Shown here: one piece after another, positions 63,568 through 64,000 of the stretch
Numbering within the stretch: position 1 is the first letter of the stretch
Layout of the letters: every line of letters starts with the position of its first letter
Origin: JAUIET01 sp039111475
GTDB lineage: Bacteria > Pseudomonadota > Gammaproteobacteria > Pseudomonadales > JAUIET01
Assembly: GCA_039111475.1 (NCBI GenBank)
Contig: JBCCIP010000015.1
Span: 48,351-112,350, forward strand
Length of the DNA: 64,000 nt
Reading direction: 5' to 3'
The notes under the pieces: model-generated
What the model saw: only the letters and a program-made list of their open reading frames with translations
Databases searched by the model: none
Told to the model about the DNA's origin: nothing
Made by a program: the position numbers and the translations under genes

Positions 63568-64000
63568 TCATAGGAATCCATTTGTTGAAAAAAGAGAGTT
63601 GACATCATTTGAAGTTTGAATCAACCAGATCGTCTCGATCCCCTCCATCAGCCGACGTGGCACCGCAAGGATCAGCGCCATGGTCATGTCCGCCGTATCC
63701 TCGGACAGCACGCCTGGCGTGTTCGAGACCAGTATGCCGCGTGACCGGGCGGTCTCGACGTCGATGTGATCGACCCCGGCACCGTAGCTGGCGATCAACT
63801 TCAGTTTCGGCCCGGCATGGGCCAGCAAACCGCTATCGATGCGGTCACCCAGCGTCGGGACCAGGACATCGGCGGTCTTCACGGCCTCGCGCAGATCGGC
63901 CTGCGCCATCGGTGCATCGGTCTCGTTCAGCACCACTTCGAAGAGTTCCCGCATCCGGGTTTCAACCGGTTCCGGCAGTCGTCGTAACCCGCCGTCTGCC
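63568..64000 (-). pseudogene. D-2-hydroxyacid dehydrogenase, truncated; frame runs off the window edge
   Basis: The minus-strand frame is open to the window edge; upstream of the first Met (63954) it still reads coding-like (GGLRRLPEPVETR). It encodes the N-terminal catalytic domain of a D-isomer 2-hydroxyacid dehydrogenase: KLIASYGAGVDHIDVETARSRGILVSNTPGV and DMTMALILAVPRRLMEG. At residue 105 (about 63640) the family similarity stops. It is replaced by 23 unrelated residues and a stop, so the NAD-binding domain is missing. Three 60-base lines here are 65-72% G+C, whereas a line from the preceding gene is 47%. The fragment looks alphaproteobacterial. Transfer with truncation or an assembly junction are both possible. 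Confidence 0.7.

Overview
The window looks like a chromosomal segment of a marine, heterotrophic gammaproteobacterium. Supporting signs are a Gammaproteobacteria-type LexA box, a TonB-dependent receptor, an ArsJ arsenic-export pair, phosphatidylcholine synthase, and a dense set of acyl-CoA and methylated-onium (betaine/DMSP-type) catabolic genes. No rRNA, tRNA, CRISPR array, transposase or phage gene was recognised. The lineage is inferred from gene content only.

Region 1 (1-21 kb) is acyl-CoA and xenobiotic-type catabolism. It holds an edge fragment of a glycosyltransferase, an SDR, a DapB-like dehydrogenase and a tandem serine-hydrolase. A long minus-strand operon (13553 down to 4746) follows: livH-livM-livG-livF, an acyl-CoA synthetase, a lipoprotein binding protein, a PLD-like protein, and a thiolase-fold/DUF35 pair. 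After it, on the plus strand, come a class II aldolase, an APH-like kinase, a GST, GAPDH plus ArsJ, and an acyl-CoA dehydrogenase.

Region 2 (21-25 kb) is housekeeping: Pcs, YtoQ, FKBP, and topoisomerase III with a near-perfect SOS box 12 bp before its GTG start.

Region 3 (25-41 kb) is a compact locus for methylated onium compounds. One arm (minus) encodes an FAD/GcvT demethylating dehydrogenase, an enolase-superfamily enzyme resembling betaine epimerases, and an MDR reductase. The divergent arm (plus) encodes an RpiR regulator, a Rieske oxygenase, a class III aminotransferase, a DddP-type DMSP lyase homologue and a sulfotransferase-like protein. These are followed by an amidase, an iron alcohol dehydrogenase, an SSS symporter with a 33-residue membrane partner, and a GcvT/DmdA-type demethylase. 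The two arms are separated by a 163-nt imperfect inverted repeat.

Region 4 (41-56 kb) contains a secreted M20 peptidase, an amidohydrolase and a TonB receptor (peptide/amide scavenging), a GNAT, an SDR and a redoxin/cytochrome c/copper-monooxygenase/EF-hand fusion. Cytochrome b561, SRPBCC, an exported methyltransferase-like protein, an S1P-lyase-like decarboxylase, a DUF819 membrane protein and an MBL hydrolase complete it.

Region 5 (56-63.5 kb) is surface polysaccharide export. It has a Wzm/Wzt-type ABC pair, an 1178-residue sulfotransferase/coiled-coil/GT2/GT4 protein, and a convergent gene fusing a thymidine-kinase-like P-loop domain, a methyltransferase and an unrecognised C-terminal domain. 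The last ~360 bases are strikingly GC-rich and carry a truncated D-2-hydroxyacid dehydrogenase, marking a recombination or assembly junction.

Starts were reassigned inside several long ORFs on the basis of signal peptides, family N-termini and ribosome-binding sites. Similarity statements come from memory of the families, not from a database search.
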